DNA of 64,000 nucleotides. Origin: Planctomycetota bacterium. GTDB taxonomy: Bacteria > Planctomycetota > Phycisphaerae > UBA1845. Numbering within the stretch: the stretch's first letter is position 1; every line of letters starts with the position of its first letter. A program made the translations under genes and the position numbers. Location of the stretch: contig JAJRPG010000062.1 of the NCBI GenBank assembly GCA_024280855.1, forward strand, positions 1 to 64,000. The letters run 5' to 3'. The notes beneath the pieces are model-generated. The model was not told the origin of the DNA and did not search any database. It saw only the letters and a list, made by a program, of their open reading frames with translations. Of this stretch, positions 32,812-41,998 are shown piece by piece.

Positions 32812-33747
32812 TTATTGCAAGTGCGCTTCCCAGATTTTTCGGTAACGGGCTTCGAGGCGGTCTTGGTTAAAGCCGAACATGCGGCAGAGTTTTCGCTGCA
32901 ACAACAACCCAAATCCATATCGCTTTATCGTGAAAAGTTTTTTCTTAAACCAATGATCGTAGTGGAGCAAAAAATTTCGCAACGCCCCCAATCGCTTCGG
33001 CTCGAATTCGAGTTCGTACCCCAGGCTCGTAAGCATAGGCCCAGCTACGGCTTCTGCGATAGCTTTTTCCTTAGCCGGGATGCGCTGCTTCCATACATGA
33101 ACCTTACTCGGGTCAGGCAAGCTGTAACTGGAATTATCGCTATAGGACATCATCTTTTCGTCGTAGCTTGTCCCTAGATATTCACAAATACGGGCTAGCT
33201 CACTTTTGGAATCACCGATTAGCGAATCGTATCGCACGACGAGAAAGTCCTGTTCAGGTATCACCGACTTCAGCAACTCAACTTGTTGCATGGTGCATAG
33301 CCATCGCTTGGCGCCGGCGTACATATTCCCCGCCCAGCCCATAGCGCAAATCGAACGAGAGACGGCTCTGCCATCGCGCAGCATGTGAATAAACTTCGCG
33401 TTGGGAAAAAGCTTCGGGAGATGATGAAAATCTCGATGGATCGTCGCGCCGATTATCTTCTTCCGAGTTTGATTCGCCCGCTCATCGTAAAAACCTTGTA
33501 CGGCTTGATGATAGGTTTGATCAGTTCGAGGCAAGCCAAGATTGACGTGGGTAAAATGCCAATCCCCCTGAAGTTCCGTTAGCCAAGGCTGTCGGACCAA
33601 GTTAGCGGGATCATCATCGAAGGCTACCATGAACTCGCTGTCGTACATGCACGAAATATCCGGGTGATGATCTAACATCAATCGAAGCAACGTCGTGCCC
33701 GAACGGACAGAACCCACCACGACAAATTGTTGAGAAGAATCATCCAT
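32812..33747 (-). CDS. Sulfotransferase family protein
   Basis: 311 aa from ATG 33747 (AGGA 8 bases upstream; the earlier in-frame start at 33810 lacks a site). It has a PAPS 5'-phosphosulfate-binding loop at the start (VVVGSVRSGTTLLRLMLDHHP), a 3'-phosphate-binding strand-helix (IHMLRDGRAVSRS), and basic and aromatic residues toward the C-terminus. This fits sulfotransferases that transfer sulfate from PAPS to polysaccharides, lipids or tyrosine. The acceptor is unknown; a cell-surface sugar is a reasonable guess. No partner genes are adjacent. Confidence 0.85.
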   Translation of the reverse strand: MDDSSQQFVVVGSVRSGTTLLRLMLDHHPDISCMYDSEFMVAFDDDPANLVRQPWLTELQGDWHFTHVNLGLPRTDQTYHQAVQGFYDERANQTRKKIIGATIHRDFHHLPKLFPNAKFIHMLRDGRAVSRSICAMGWAGNMYAGAKRWLCTMQQVELLKSVIPEQDFLVVRYDSLIGDSKSELARICEYLGTSYDEKMMSYSDNSSYSLPDPSKVHVWKQRIPAKEKAIAEAVAGPMLTSLGYELEFEPKRLGALRNFLLHYDHWFKKKLFTIKRYGFGLLLQRKLCRMFGFNQDRLEARYRKIWEAHLQ

Positions 33748-34075
33748 GCGAAAAATCCTAACGAACAAAGCCCTATCTTGCCATTGGATCGTACCTCTCG
33801 CGCGACGCACCTGAGATCGTACCTGGTTATTATCGGCTGACTATCGCCACAGATAGAATCTCCGTTCGCGCAATTATCACTGATAACGCATCTGAAAAAG
33901 CTGTCAAACAGCGCAAAGTAACGCCTGACACACTCAAATAGCCTTCCAGGATGTTTCATCCTGGCGGAAGTGGATAGCCAAGATCAAAATATTCCCCTGC
34001 TAGCTACGAATAGAGTATCATCTCAGGTAAGATTGACTTGAGAATTTCGGCGGGATGATTGGGCGAGGAATTGTC
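33748..34075. other. Divergent spacer, nothing recognised
   Basis: 328 bases between the sulfotransferase and the S1-fusion gene. No repeat copy, RNA gene or gene-like frame is evident. GAGGA at 34065-34069 serves the downstream gene. Confidence 0.5.
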
Positions 34076-34912
34076 ATGATAAACGTTTGCATTATGTCCG
34101 GACACGATGGGCAGTTGAGATCAGAGAAGAAGTTTTACTTCACGCTCATGGGCCAATGCGCGATGACTAAACCCACCATCGCCCGGCTGATTATGGATCA
34201 ACGCAATCGCTCGCCGCAGATCAACCAAGCCCCCACTCCGAAATTTTTTCTCACCATCATGGGCAATACGGAACTGACGTGCCCCACGCTGACGCAGGAA
34301 TTCCTGGACCTTCGTGAGTTGATCGATAGCGGCAACTTCTCCCTTCACCATTGGGATCAAACTTTGGCAGACCTAGCTACAGTAGACCATTCCATCGCGT
34401 CTTTCACGCTCATGGGCCAGTTCGATGAGCATGGCCTACCTCCTGAAAATGACGAGGTGGACGGATTAGCCCTCCACCGCCATTTGGGCAATTTGTGTGA
34501 GGAATCGCTCAACATCCTTCAATCCGGCGTTGGGCTACGCGGCGCAGAACGGCACACCATCATCTATCGCGCACTCGAAGCCGACCTCGAATCCGAAGAA
34601 ACGGCCTCCCGGCAAATTGCGACCGGCGTGAAACAAGGTTTCGAAGATCCGTGGAAAAGAGCCGATATCAATTATATTCCAGGTCAAACTATACAGGGAA
34701 CTGTGACGAAAATCACTAATTTCGGCGTTTTTGTAGAGCTTGAAGAGGGCATAGAAGGATTAGTGCATACGAGTGAATTAGCCGATCATAAAGTGAATGA
34801 TCCTCGTGACGAAGTTAGAGTCAGGGATAAAATGCAGGTCAAAATTCTCAGTGTTGATTCTGTCGATCGTAGTATTACCCTATCGAAAAAACGTGCAGAA
34901 TGGGCCGCATGA
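34076..34912 (+). CDS. S1-domain protein: novel N-terminus fused to a copy of the rpsA sixth S1 domain
   Basis: 278 aa from ATG 34076 (GAGGA 6 bases upstream; a longer frame to 34055 is possible). Residues about 195-276 are one S1 domain (PGQTIQGTVTKITNFGVFVEL...SKKRAEW). It matches the last S1 domain of rpsA strongly in both protein and DNA (GTGACGAAAATCAC and TTTGTAGAGCTTGAAGAGG are the same). The copied part also includes the preceding GVKQ..EDPW linker. Residues 1-190 match no family known to me and contain FTLMGQ, LTIMGN and FTLMGQ motifs near residues 22, 63 and 113. A role in RNA binding or translation is inferred from the S1 domain only. Confidence 0.85.
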   Translation: MINVCIMSGHDGQLRSEKKFYFTLMGQCAMTKPTIARLIMDQRNRSPQINQAPTPKFFLTIMGNTELTCPTLTQEFLDLRELIDSGNFSLHHWDQTLADLATVDHSIASFTLMGQFDEHGLPPENDEVDGLALHRHLGNLCEESLNILQSGVGLRGAERHTIIYRALEADLESEETASRQIATGVKQGFEDPWKRADINYIPGQTIQGTVTKITNFGVFVELEEGIEGLVHTSELADHKVNDPRDEVRVRDKMQVKILSVDSVDRSITLSKKRAEWAA

Positions 34913-35065
34913 ACTTAACTTAATCCTGCATACCCAATTTCCTAGTTTGAACTCAATCAAAAAAGTTGCCTAACGCGCGACACGCCGATATTCTCTCTGC
35001 TGTCTAGCGATGATCCAAAATAGACAGGCAAACTACGCCTGCCCAAGAGGGTTAATCGCTACTCA

Positions 35066-35152
35066 GGAGAGGTGCCCGAGTGGCTGAAGGGGCTGGTTTC
35101 GAAAACCAGTGTGCGGGTAACTGTACCGGGGGTTCGAATCCCCCCTTCTCCG
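35066..35152 (+). tRNA. tRNA-Ser (anticodon CGA)
   Basis: A cloverleaf starts at GGAGAGG and ends at CTTCTCC plus G73, seven acceptor pairs with one G-U. The anticodon stem is CTGGT/ACCAG around TTCGAAA, giving CGA, which reads UCG. There is a long variable arm and a T-arm GGGGG-TTCGAAT-CCCCC. CCA is not encoded. An 83-codon frame read through it at 35072 is not a gene. Confidence 0.95.
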
Positions 35153-35230
35153 ATTTTCTTCCCAATAATTCATTGCTTTAGAATTGCAATATGCGCATCC
35201 ACACAGGAATGCGTTGTTCGTGTTCAAGTA

Positions 35231-35560
35231 TCAATCCAGAGGTATTTTATTAACGCTAGCGGCTGCAATGATGTGTTCGATCATTTCATCCTGCTCGATT
35301 ATGGCTTCCTTGTTGGCCTTTGAGAGTTTTTTTATGCTATTTTCCACACTTAATGCCAAGCCTTTCGCACCAATCTTTTTCGTGAACACGACATGCAACG
35401 GACCTTTGCCACGAAGAGACTTCGCGCCTTTTCCTTTGCCCTGCTGATGTTCACCTAGTCGCCGAGATACGTCGGTCGAAATCCCCGTGTACAATGCACC
35501 GTTACCGCAGCGCAGCATATAGACATACCACTGAGGTGATATAGTTGAGTCATTTAGCAT
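35231..35560 (-). CDS. GIY-YIG nuclease-like protein (UPF0213/YhbQ type)
   Basis: 109 aa from ATG 35560 (GGGGAAG, 7-base spacer). The family signature is complete: WYVYMLRCGNGALYTGISTDVSRRLGEHQQGKG, then GAKSLRGKGPLHVVF. UPF0213 proteins are small single-domain GIY-YIG members of unsettled function, some with DNase activity. The tail (KKLSKANKEAIIEQ) is the usual helix. It converges with tRNA-Ser, whose end is 79 bases away. Confidence 0.9.
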   Translation of the reverse strand: MLNDSTISPQWYVYMLRCGNGALYTGISTDVSRRLGEHQQGKGKGAKSLRGKGPLHVVFTKKIGAKGLALSVENSIKKLSKANKEAIIEQDEMIEHIIAAASVNKIPLD

Positions 35561-35882
35561 CTTCAAGCTTCCCCAACTCCCTTGTCCTGCCGTCTCTCTC
35601 GGAACTTGCAGGATTCATCAATCATTCCAGTCGATATCATCGAACCATTCACCGATTTTAGATCACTAGCTTGATCTATGGCTTACCTTGACGACCACCA
35701 TTGAAATGAGGATAATTGAAACGTGCGGAATGGGCACATTTGATGCGCCAAGGGCAACCTCAGTTCTAGCTTGGCCAAAAATCATTGCTAACCGCAGTCG
35801 AGTTGACGTGTCTTAATGGATTGATGGGTAAACGTGGCCCCAAATATAGCGAATAGTTCACTTTATTGAGGAGAAATTTTGC
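35561..35882. other. Spacer with no recognised gene
   Basis: 322 bases upstream of the FlgT-N/LPP20-like gene. GAGGAG sits just before its ATG. A short stretch at about 35721 reads KRAEWA, as in the end of the S1 domains, but only for six codons and not in a longer frame. Confidence 0.45.
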
Positions 35883-37064
35883 ATGCAAAGTGCCATCAGA
35901 ATTCGAAGCATTCGTCTGTTAATTATCATGAGCTTGCTGGCGTCGCAGTCAATCGTTTACGCGAGTGATAAAACTCGCACGGTTCGCGCGACTGGTAGCG
36001 CTGTCGGAGAAGGTGCGGCGGCGAAGGCTGGTGCGATATTGGATGCACAGCGGAAGGCTGTCATAGAAGCGGCTGGTGTCTTTATTGATGCGCAGTCACT
36101 GGTCAATAATTACGAGCTAATCGACGAAACAATCCTTTCCCACGCCCGTGGATACGTCACGGATACTAAAATTATTAATAATTGGAACGAAAATGGATTA
36201 ACGTATTGCGAAATTCGCGCGGTCGTCGGCGTAGGCAATCTGGAACGGGATTGGAAAGCTGCCCTGCCTCAGCTAATACATCGCCAGAGTGCGCCGAGGT
36301 GCGTAGTCATTTTTTCCGAGGATGCGGACACGACAGACTCTATACCTGCTAAACCTGGCGGTAGCTGTGCCCATCGGATAGAAAATCTGCTGCAAAAAAG
36401 TGGCTTACGATTGATCGATAAGCACACCATCGATCAGGTTTTGTTCAAGGATACCGAGGCGGCATTCCTGCGTGGCGATGCGGAGCAAATAGCCGCCAAG
36501 GCACAACAATTCGATGCGGAATTATTGATTTTCGGTCAAGCGCAAGCAGAGCCACTCGGACCTCAATCCATTGGCGGACGGACACTATACCGATGGGAGA
36601 TGGTATTGGATGCACGCATCATTCGCGCAGATACCGCAGAGGTTATTGTAACGGATTCCTACCCCCTCAAAACACCACATATGGCTGTTAATACGCGATG
36701 CGGCAGCAAGGGCTTTCGTAAGCTAGCTGATAAGGTCGGGCCTAAACTGCTTCGTGACCTAACCGACCACTGGCAGAAACGATTTCAACATCGCATTTTC
36801 GAAGTGCAGTTTCATGGATGCTCAGCCAACAACTTACGGCAACAAATCGTGCCCGCATTGTCGAGGATGCCAGGCGTCCGGGCCTATCGCGGCGTAGACG
36901 TAAAACGTACCGCGATGGAGGAATCATCAACAGAAATCTATTGGGCAGGAAACCTGTCTTCTTTGGCCAATGCAATTAACCAAATAAAAATCGACAACGT
37001 AGAATTTGAAGAAGAATCCAGCAGCGGTGGCCGCATTCGTTTTGAAGTGATAGGCCTCGATTAG
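35883..37064 (+). CDS. Secreted FlgT-N/LPP20-like protein
   Basis: A 393-aa protein with a signal peptide (RIRSIRLLIIMSLLASQSIVYASD). The strong ribosome site GAGGAG is 9 bases from the ATG. Residues 30-115 fit the FlgT N-terminal/LPP20 fold (RTVRATGSAVGEGAAAKAGAILDAQRKAVIEAAGVFID...IRAVVGVGNLERDW). A second region (about 135-270) has a pattern like the CsgG/LpoB domain (VVIFSEDADTTD, LRLIDKHTIDQVL, AQQFDAELLIFGQAQAE). In other bacteria such folds sit in the periplasm around flagella or wall synthases. No flagellar genes are adjacent, so the role here is open. Confidence 0.75.
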   Translation: MQSAIRIRSIRLLIIMSLLASQSIVYASDKTRTVRATGSAVGEGAAAKAGAILDAQRKAVIEAAGVFIDAQSLVNNYELIDETILSHARGYVTDTKIINNWNENGLTYCEIRAVVGVGNLERDWKAALPQLIHRQSAPRCVVIFSEDADTTDSIPAKPGGSCAHRIENLLQKSGLRLIDKHTIDQVLFKDTEAAFLRGDAEQIAAKAQQFDAELLIFGQAQAEPLGPQSIGGRTLYRWEMVLDARIIRADTAEVIVTDSYPLKTPHMAVNTRCGSKGFRKLADKVGPKLLRDLTDHWQKRFQHRIFEVQFHGCSANNLRQQIVPALSRMPGVRAYRGVDVKRTAMEESSTEIYWAGNLSSLANAINQIKIDNVEFEEESSSGGRIRFEVIGLD

Positions 37065-37125
37065 TGACTGGGTAATATCGATTCCGTCAGGATAACTTAT
37101 AGTTCATCTTTATAGAACGACACGC

Positions 37126-37881
37126 ATGAGCTTAGCCGCCTTCGAAGAATTGGATTACAGCATGTCGCCGTTAGGAGAATTGATCCTACGGCGGCGCGAA
37201 GTGCTGTCACTCGACCGAGCTGAAGTATTCGAAGTCAAACTCGACGGCGAATTCCTCATGTCCAGCCTCGTCAACGACGCTGAGATTGCACTGGCAGATT
37301 ACGCCCTCCCCCTCGTCGCGCAGGATAAAATGGACGTGATGGTCGGCGGTCTTGGGCTTGGCTACACGGCCCAGGCTGCGCTGAAAAACAGAAACGTTGA
37401 ATCTGTTATTGTGGTCGAGTATCTACAGAGGGTCATTTCCTGGCATCAGCGCGAACTCGTTCCGCTAGGAAAGTCGCTAACACAAGACGCACGATGCCAG
37501 TTCGTTCACGATGACTTTTTCGCGGTCGTCGGCTCACCATCTACGAACGGCGAGCAACCATCGCCCGCTTGTCCAAAATCAACAGACGACATCACCGCTA
37601 AATTATTTCATGCCATCTTACTCGACATCGATCATTCACCGCAGTGCCTGCTTCGTGCTGGTCATGCCGAGTTCTATACTTCGCAAGGTTTGAAACGATT
37701 AACCGATCACATTCATCCTGGCGGCGTGTTTGCTTTGTGGTCAGCCGACGCTCCGGAAGAATCTTTGATGGCTAGCCTTCGCAGCGCTTTCTCTAGTGTG
37801 CAAGTTCTCGAATCTAATTTCTACAACCCGCTGCTCGACGAAGAAGATGTCAATTACATCGTCACGGCTCAACGAAGTTAG
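37126..37881 (+). CDS. Spermidine-synthase-like methyltransferase-fold protein
   Basis: A 251-aa protein with a Rossmann nucleotide-binding core. Motif I is VMVGGLGLGYTAQAAL, followed by an acidic residue at the end of beta 2 (ESVIVVEYLQRVISWH), FVHDDFFAVV, and AILLDIDHSP, as in polyamine aminopropyltransferase relatives. A long loop (SPSTNGEQPSPACPKSTDD) is inserted before AILLDID. The classical polyamine-site motif is not clear, so it may be a paralogue with another role. It lies 61 bases after the FlgT-N-like gene on the same strand and may be its operon partner. Confidence 0.78.
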   Translation: MSLAAFEELDYSMSPLGELILRRREVLSLDRAEVFEVKLDGEFLMSSLVNDAEIALADYALPLVAQDKMDVMVGGLGLGYTAQAALKNRNVESVIVVEYLQRVISWHQRELVPLGKSLTQDARCQFVHDDFFAVVGSPSTNGEQPSPACPKSTDDITAKLFHAILLDIDHSPQCLLRAGHAEFYTSQGLKRLTDHIHPGGVFALWSADAPEESLMASLRSAFSSVQVLESNFYNPLLDEEDVNYIVTAQRS

Positions 37882-37893
37882 TTGCGAAACGCT

Positions 37894-38511
37894 CTACGAA
37901 CCAGGCGAAATCACGCGATTTGTCGTCGTAGCGGTTTGGCCAGTGCCCACAATTTGCCGAAGATTATGATCGTCAAGCGAATAAACCAACGGGGCTATGA
38001 GTATGCCAGCGTACGATTCTCGTAAACGCTGAGCCTCCAGCCATATATGATCCACAACATCCTCAAAACTGTAACCCGAAGCATGTTCATCGAAGTGCGC
38101 TTCTGCACGAGTGCGGTCCCAACCCGCCTTCTCAACAAGGCCGGTCACGAACGCCTCACGATTAGCGATAACGTCAACCATGCGACACCCGTCATGCCCG
38201 ATGACGCAAATATTACGGACACCTGCCACCGCAACCGCAAACGATATGTCAAAATTTACCATTGAAAGATTCGCGCCAGCAGACCGCAGAACGTAAGCAA
38301 AATTAGCTGGGATTCGGAGTTGAAACCGATGATCCATACACTTGCCAATCAGCAGGCCCGCATCGACATATTTCCGATGAGCCATACCTAGATTGTGATA
38401 GGCAAGAAGATCACCCACATCTGTCCCGCGATACTCCGGCAGAATATCGCGTTCATCAGATACGGGAATCAGTGTGAGGTCCAGCTCGCTATTTCCTCGC
38501 AACCAACCCAC
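37894..38511 (-). CDS. Beta-carbonic-anhydrase-like protein
   Basis: 205 aa, GTG start with AGGCGGA upstream. The zinc ligands of beta-carbonic anhydrases are present: CMDHR (Cys, Asp-Arg dyad) and GHDGC (His, Cys), with YVLRSAGAN between them. The GHxxCG form is altered to GHDGCR, so the second ligand spacing is normal but the flanking Gly is not. Such enzymes hydrate CO2; distant relatives act on CS2 or COS. A catalytic role is likely but not certain. It converges with the preceding gene (12 bases between the ends). Confidence 0.8.
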   Translation of the reverse strand: MGWLRGNSELDLTLIPVSDERDILPEYRGTDVGDLLAYHNLGMAHRKYVDAGLLIGKCMDHRFQLRIPANFAYVLRSAGANLSMVNFDISFAVAVAGVRNICVIGHDGCRMVDVIANREAFVTGLVEKAGWDRTRAEAHFDEHASGYSFEDVVDHIWLEAQRLRESYAGILIAPLVYSLDDHNLRQIVGTGQTATTTNRVISPGS

Positions 38512-38756
38512 CTAGTTCCGCCTTTCTCTCCACAGCATAGGCCATAACACTAACGCCTTATGTAGTTAAATTTTATAAGGAATTCCTTCGTAACGCTACA
38601 AGCAACTTGCACATGCGTTTTTTTTGGAGAGTGGGAAAACGATGCCTCGGGGGAATAAAGCCATCAGAAAAGTCTGGTGTTTTCCCTTATGTATGCTCAA
38701 TATTCAATAACGGAATGGTCATCACAACAGGCCAAGACCCGAAGGGTATCATAGGC

Positions 38757-39011
38757 CTAATCAGCCTCGTAGTCTTCACGGTCCTGCTGGCGCTCGCGTA
38801 CTCCGGCTTCGGTGTCGAAAAGTTTATACTTCGCCCGCAATCGCCAGTCGTCCAACGCGGCGCGGGCTTGATCGATATTTGCTTTATTGGTCCGATAGCG
38901 AGCCAAGGTTTCCTCCGCGAGTATTCGTAATCGAGGCTGCTGGTCAGCGGGAAGCTGATCGATTTGGGCGTTCAATTCTTTTAAGCGTAATCTAAATGCT
39001 TCTTCTGTCAT
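38757..39011 (-). CDS. Small helical protein of unknown function
   Basis: 84 aa from ATG 39011, chosen because GAGGGAGGAAA lies 4-5 bases upstream; the longer frame to 39089 has no site. It is charged and predicted mostly alpha-helical (MTEEAFRLRLKELNAQIDQL, RLRILAEETLARYRTNKANI), with no Cys and no membrane segment. No family is recognised. It may be a small regulatory or structural protein. Confidence 0.6.
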   Translation of the reverse strand: MTEEAFRLRLKELNAQIDQLPADQQPRLRILAEETLARYRTNKANIDQARAALDDWRLRAKYKLFDTEAGVRERQQDREDYEAD

Positions 39012-39674
39012 CGCATTTCCTCCCTCAGTACCAGTCGCCACGCTAACTGTAGCAAGGTCTGGCTGGGGGAATGCTAGGCACGCAGGCATGTAAAGTCATC
39101 CAATAAATAGTACAATATAACCATTTACATGCCACGATTATGGCACTCATGTTATTTGAGGACGTGTTTGTTAAAAAGCGTATTCTCAAAACCAATAGAT
39201 ATAGGACTGACCGCCCGAAAGCTGCCTCATTATGAATTCCATTTCCAGTTATCAACCCGAGAGAACGAGCCTCCCGTTGGACACAATTTTAATTCGCAAA
39301 TGGGCAATTCGGTAAAATCGGCAACTTGGAGACATCAGCTTTCCCACAGTCGGCCTAGCCCGTGAAAAAAGCTCGTTCCGCAGTTATAGGTCGTAGTTCT
39401 ACATACAGGAAAGCGGTTCAGAGCGTCCGCCAAGCCAGAGATTTGGTTATCGTACCGCGTTTGGGACGTCTGAATAAACGAAAATTTGCCAGAGTTACAC
39501 TTTACGGGTGTACTTTCCCTTCCCAAGCGGCTAAAGTTGCATGATTGCACGCCTATTCGCTGGGGTTTGTACCCTGGCCCCGTTCGGGCATTATGCCCTG
39601 CTGGGGGGGGGACGATAGTAAGGCGGCATCAATGGGGATAAGGCTCACTTTAGCTAAATTGCAGGAACAAAGCC
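39012..39674. other. Long spacer with a run of nine G
   Basis: 663 bases with no gene supported on either strand; open frames here are short and without ribosome sites. A G9 run lies at 39603-39611. AGGAA precedes the ATG at 39675. Confidence 0.45.
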
Positions 39675-41765
39675 ATGCAAAAAATCAGAATGTATCTATT
39701 GGATTGTCAGACTCAAATGGTCAAGCTAGTCGCCGGAGCCGTCATGGCTTTGACGGGAGCGATGCCCGTGGCGGCTTATGCCCAGTGCCCATTTGCGTCG
39801 GTTACAGCAGCAACGCCTGCCAGCGGGACGGTCGATGCTCGTGCGCCGTTTGCCAGTGATGGCACGACCCTGTTGGGTATTGGCGATACTAGCAACGCCA
39901 TTACTATCACGCTGAACACAAGCGACACGGAAGCGGCCCAGGTCAGCTGCTGGTCGTTGTGTGAAACTGACACAATCAATGGCGCGAATAGCGTTATTGG
40001 TGTCACGCAAAATGGCATGGAATTTACCATTGAGCTAAGCCGGGCGATTACGCCGGGTGCAGCCACAGCCATCAATTATCGTAACGGGGCAGGCGTATCT
40101 TACTTCTCAAGCCCTGGTAATGTGGATGCTAACGAGCTAGCAACGCTGCAAGACATCATAGCTCATGTCAATATTCAAAATGGCGTCTCCACCGCGACAC
40201 ATGGCCTATTCAGCTCGGACATCGACCATGATGGCGATACCGATGCCGATGACCAGGCTCTGCTAAGTGATGTATTGCTTGGCAACGGTGTGTTCGCACC
40301 GGGATGGCTCAACGAATCTCTGCCGGATGCTTCCAGTTGCGATAGCTGTCTTGACGATCTTTTCAAGAATAGCGCAGGCATTTGTGGTTGCGGCGTGATT
40401 GATGACGCAACCGACACAGATGGTGATACTATTGAAGATTGTAAAGATAACTGTATAAACGATGCCAATGCCGATCAGGCTGATGCCGATAGCGATAATG
40501 TTGGTGACGTCTGCGACAATTGCGTTGACGTCGCAAACACCAATCAGGCTAACTGCAATTCGGATTGCGGATCAATCGCCATAGCATGTGATGTAATAGG
40601 TGACGCCTGCTCACTAAGTACTGACGAAGAAGACGATGACAGCGACGGCACATGCAACATCGTGGACGATTGCCCAGACGATCCCAATAAAACTGAAGTT
40701 GGCTCATGTGGCTGCGGAATTGCAGATACAGATTCAGATAACGACGGCACGGCAGATTGCAATGACGCATGCCCCAACGATGCCAACAAAACAGCCATCG
40801 GCCAATGTGGCTGTGGTAATGCGGAAACAGATTCAGATAGCGACGGCACGGCAGATTGCAGTGATGGTTGCCCTAACGACGGCAGCAAGACAGCACCTGG
40901 CACTTGTGGCTGTGGCGTCTCAGATGCAGATTCAGATGGTGATGGACTCGTTGACTGCAAGGACAATTGCCCCAACGACACCAATGCCGATCAGGCGAAC
41001 TGTAACGGCGACACCGTAGGTGATGTCTGCGAAGTTTCAGCTACAGTTCGTGACGATGATGGCGACGGCACATGCAATGGCCTTGACGGCTGCCCTGATG
41101 ATGCGACTAACGCTTGCCTTGCTGGCAACGACGATGATGACGACGCGGTACATGATAACGACGATAATTGCGTTGGCGTTACGAACCCCATGCAACTGGA
41201 TTGCGATGGCGATGGTGTAGGCGATGCCTGCGAATCCGACGTAGCCGAAAAGGACGCTGACACTGACGGCGTATGCAATGGTATCGATAACTGCCCGAAT
41301 GATACGAATGAAAATCAAGTAGATACTGATAATGACGGTGTGGGCGATGAATGTGACAACTGCCCCGTCGATATGAACACTAATCAGCTTGATTCGGATG
41401 ACGATGGCGTTGGCGACACTTGCCAGCCAACTGACCCACCAGCTACTCAGCCTGTCGATAGCGACGGCGATGGCATTGGCGATGACGAAGACAACTGCGT
41501 CATGACTGCTAATGAGGAGCAGACAGACACAGATGGTGACGGAATCGGCGATGCATGTGACAATTGTGCAAACGATGCAAACACCGACCAGGCAGATGCC
41601 GATGGCAATGACATTGGCGATGTTTGCGAAGAAGCTGGAACCGGTACAGGAACGGCTCCAAACCCTTGCGGCGTATGTGGCGAAGGCATGTCACTTGGCA
41701 TGATTATCAGCCTGTTCGGATGGATGGGCTTTAAGACCCAGTCACGACGATGGCGAGTCATGTAA
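39675..41765 (+). CDS. Secreted TSP3/Ca-binding repeat protein with tripartite C-terminus
   Basis: A 696-aa surface protein. Signal peptide: MVKLVAGAVMALTGAMPVAAYAQ. A domain of about 170 aa follows, then one dockerin-like half (SDIDHDGDTDADDQALLSDVL). From about residue 230 there are many thrombospondin type-3-like Ca-binding repeats (DTDGDTIEDCKDNC, DSDNDGTADCNDACP, DADSDGDGLVDCKDNCP) mixed with GxCGCG units. The C-terminus has CGVCGEG, a hydrophobic segment (MSLGMIISLFGWMGF), then basic KTQSRRWRVM, like a sorting signal. AGGA is 8 bases from the ATG. It is followed by a clear terminator. Confidence 0.85.
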   Translation: MQKIRMYLLDCQTQMVKLVAGAVMALTGAMPVAAYAQCPFASVTAATPASGTVDARAPFASDGTTLLGIGDTSNAITITLNTSDTEAAQVSCWSLCETDTINGANSVIGVTQNGMEFTIELSRAITPGAATAINYRNGAGVSYFSSPGNVDANELATLQDIIAHVNIQNGVSTATHGLFSSDIDHDGDTDADDQALLSDVLLGNGVFAPGWLNESLPDASSCDSCLDDLFKNSAGICGCGVIDDATDTDGDTIEDCKDNCINDANADQADADSDNVGDVCDNCVDVANTNQANCNSDCGSIAIACDVIGDACSLSTDEEDDDSDGTCNIVDDCPDDPNKTEVGSCGCGIADTDSDNDGTADCNDACPNDANKTAIGQCGCGNAETDSDSDGTADCSDGCPNDGSKTAPGTCGCGVSDADSDGDGLVDCKDNCPNDTNADQANCNGDTVGDVCEVSATVRDDDGDGTCNGLDGCPDDATNACLAGNDDDDDAVHDNDDNCVGVTNPMQLDCDGDGVGDACESDVAEKDADTDGVCNGIDNCPNDTNENQVDTDNDGVGDECDNCPVDMNTNQLDSDDDGVGDTCQPTDPPATQPVDSDGDGIGDDEDNCVMTANEEQTDTDGDGIGDACDNCANDANTDQADADGNDIGDVCEEAGTGTGTAPNPCGVCGEGMSLGMIISLFGWMGFKTQSRRWRVM

Positions 41766-41821
41766 GCCGCAAACGCAATGGCACTTAAGACTGTGCCATG
41801 CTAATACAAAGTTAATAACCA

Positions 41822-41861
41822 ACGCCCGGCTTTTCCGATCATGGATAGCCGGGCGTTTTTT
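41822..41861 (+). terminator. Intrinsic terminator after the TSP3 gene
   Basis: ACGCCCGGCT, a loop, AGCCGGGCGT and six T, starting 57 bases after the stop. It is a clean GC stem with a T-tract. Confidence 0.88.
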
Positions 41862-41998
41862 AATTGATCTGGCCACCCATAGGGTTGATTTTTCATTGAC
41901 GATAAAGGGATACAGTGTCCATGCGATCAATCAATAGCACATCGTCGATGATTAAACGACATCGAGTAACTGGCCAGCGCAATCGCTTCTTGCCGTAG

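Noticed and set aside
32602-33177. 191-codon plus-strand frame
   Set aside because: It covers a family-F repeat and the antisense of the sulfotransferase gene.
35072-35323. 83-codon plus-strand frame MPEWLKGLVSKTSVRVTVPG
   Set aside because: It is tRNA-Ser read as protein.
35715-35750. KRAEWA-like tail, a possible third S1 copy
   Set aside because: Only six codons match; the upstream sequence is unrelated and interrupted.
39603-39611. G9 phase-variation tract
   Set aside because: It lies outside any gene, about 65 bases before the TSP3 gene ATG; no promoter spacing effect can be shown from sequence alone.
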